64,000 nt of DNA from Streptomyces violaceoruber (GTDB lineage Bacteria; Actinomycetota; Actinomycetes; Streptomycetales; Streptomycetaceae). The translations under genes were made by a program, and so were the position numbers. The notes below the pieces were generated by a model, which saw only the letters and a list, made by a program, of their open reading frames with translations, ran no database searches and had not been told where the DNA came from. Location: NCBI GenBank assembly GCA_000720805.1, contig JODI01000077.1, positions 1 to 64,000 on the forward strand. The letters are read 5' to 3'. This document shows positions 63,773 to 64,000 of the stretch, piece after piece (position 1 is the first letter of the stretch; every line of letters begins with the position of its first letter).

Positions 63773-64000
63773 ATGGAACGAGAATCGCGAATGAAAGTCC
63801 GAGCCGGTCGGCTGCTCGGCGCGTCGGCCGTCTTGGGCGTGGGAGCAGGAGTCGTCACTTGGCTGTCCCCCGGCGGGCTGGGCGAGGCTGGTGCTGTCGA
63901 GGTCACGGGTGGAGCTTCGACGTCCGCGTACCGGTCGGTGACCGGTGCGGTGGCGGATGCGCCGTCGTGGCTGGGCCCTCTCCTGGAAGGGGCCACAGAG
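63773..64000 (+). CDS. Membrane-anchored or secreted protein, 5' part
   Basis: ATG 63773 (or 63791) opens a frame that stays open to the window end, giving the first 76 residues. A basic start and a hydrophobic stretch (LLGASAVLGVGAGVVTWLSP) form a signal anchor. The following APSWLGPLLEGATE could be the start of a PAP2-type phosphatase, but that is a guess. The family cannot be fixed without the rest of the gene. Confidence 0.45.
   Translation, partial: MERESRMKVRAGRLLGASAVLGVGAGVVTWLSPGGLGEAGAVEVTGGASTSAYRSVTGAVADAPSWLGPLLEGATE

Overview
The window is high-GC actinobacterial DNA and most likely comes from Streptomyces. The evidence is strong third-position GC, GTG/TTG starts, GGAGG-type ribosome binding sites, a SigB/SigF-type sigma factor, XRE regulators of the MmyB and XRE-cupin types, a class F sortase, and Streptomyces-type IS630, IS5, IS1380 and IS3 relics. 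About half of the window is intact single genes and small operons. The other half is decayed DNA: at least ten transposase or recombinase relics, frameshifted genes and gene fragments joined end to end. No core housekeeping cluster is present. A variable chromosome arm, possibly near an end, fits best, but the sequence alone does not prove it.

Layout. 0-10 kb: an IS481 fragment, a secreted polysaccharide-lyase-like protein, an IS5 relic, a LacI regulator with two operators divergent from a sugar-binding lipoprotein whose transporter partners are missing (a serine hydrolase is fused or coupled in their place), an APH fragment, an integrase/Ku head-to-head junction, a gene split by a TGA, an intact tRNA-Trp(CCA), a LexA/S24-like fragment and a decayed Tn554-like recombinase module. 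10-18 kb: two ene-reductases (one broken), an aldehyde dehydrogenase, a divergent XRE regulator, an IS630 element and two uncharacterised genes. 18-22 kb: a second decayed tyrosine-recombinase module. 22-28.8 kb: an aldo/keto reductase and TetR pair with three operator-like repeats, a broken DoxX-like gene preceded by a 9-bp tandem repeat, a cupin/LysR pair with a LysR box, an Imm1-like protein, a VOC protein and DUF5996. 28.8-34.5 kb: gene fragments, two IS5 relics, and a TetR/DUF1772/DUF4267 set. 34.6-39.1 kb: an ABC-type ATPase, a sigma factor, a broken anti-sigma kinase, and a secreted protein with a class F sortase. 39.6-46.3 kb: a deoxyribosyltransferase-like protein, a DUF4232 lipoprotein, a TetR/NmrA pair and a NarL-type two-component system. 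47-57 kb: a duplicated-domain protein, an LD-carboxypeptidase, an IS3 relic, and a probable co-regulated set (alpha/beta hydrolase, broken XRE-cupin, methyltransferase, MFS exporter, XRE-cupin, FAD oxidoreductase). 57.5-64 kb: a cytochrome P450, small membrane and secreted proteins, a replication-relaxation relic, a second IS630 and a serine-recombinase fragment.

How the genes work together. Several divergent regulator/enzyme pairs look like self-contained switches responding to electrophiles or drugs: XRE with ene-reductases and ALDH, TetR with AKR, LysR with cupin, TetR with NmrA, and XRE-cupin with MFS, methyltransferase and FAD oxidoreductase. The last set shares a motif found at two or three promoters. 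The decayed modules show deletions that join unrelated genes, and one 48-bp segment of the sortase-linked secreted protein gene is copied exactly into the broken anti-sigma gene.
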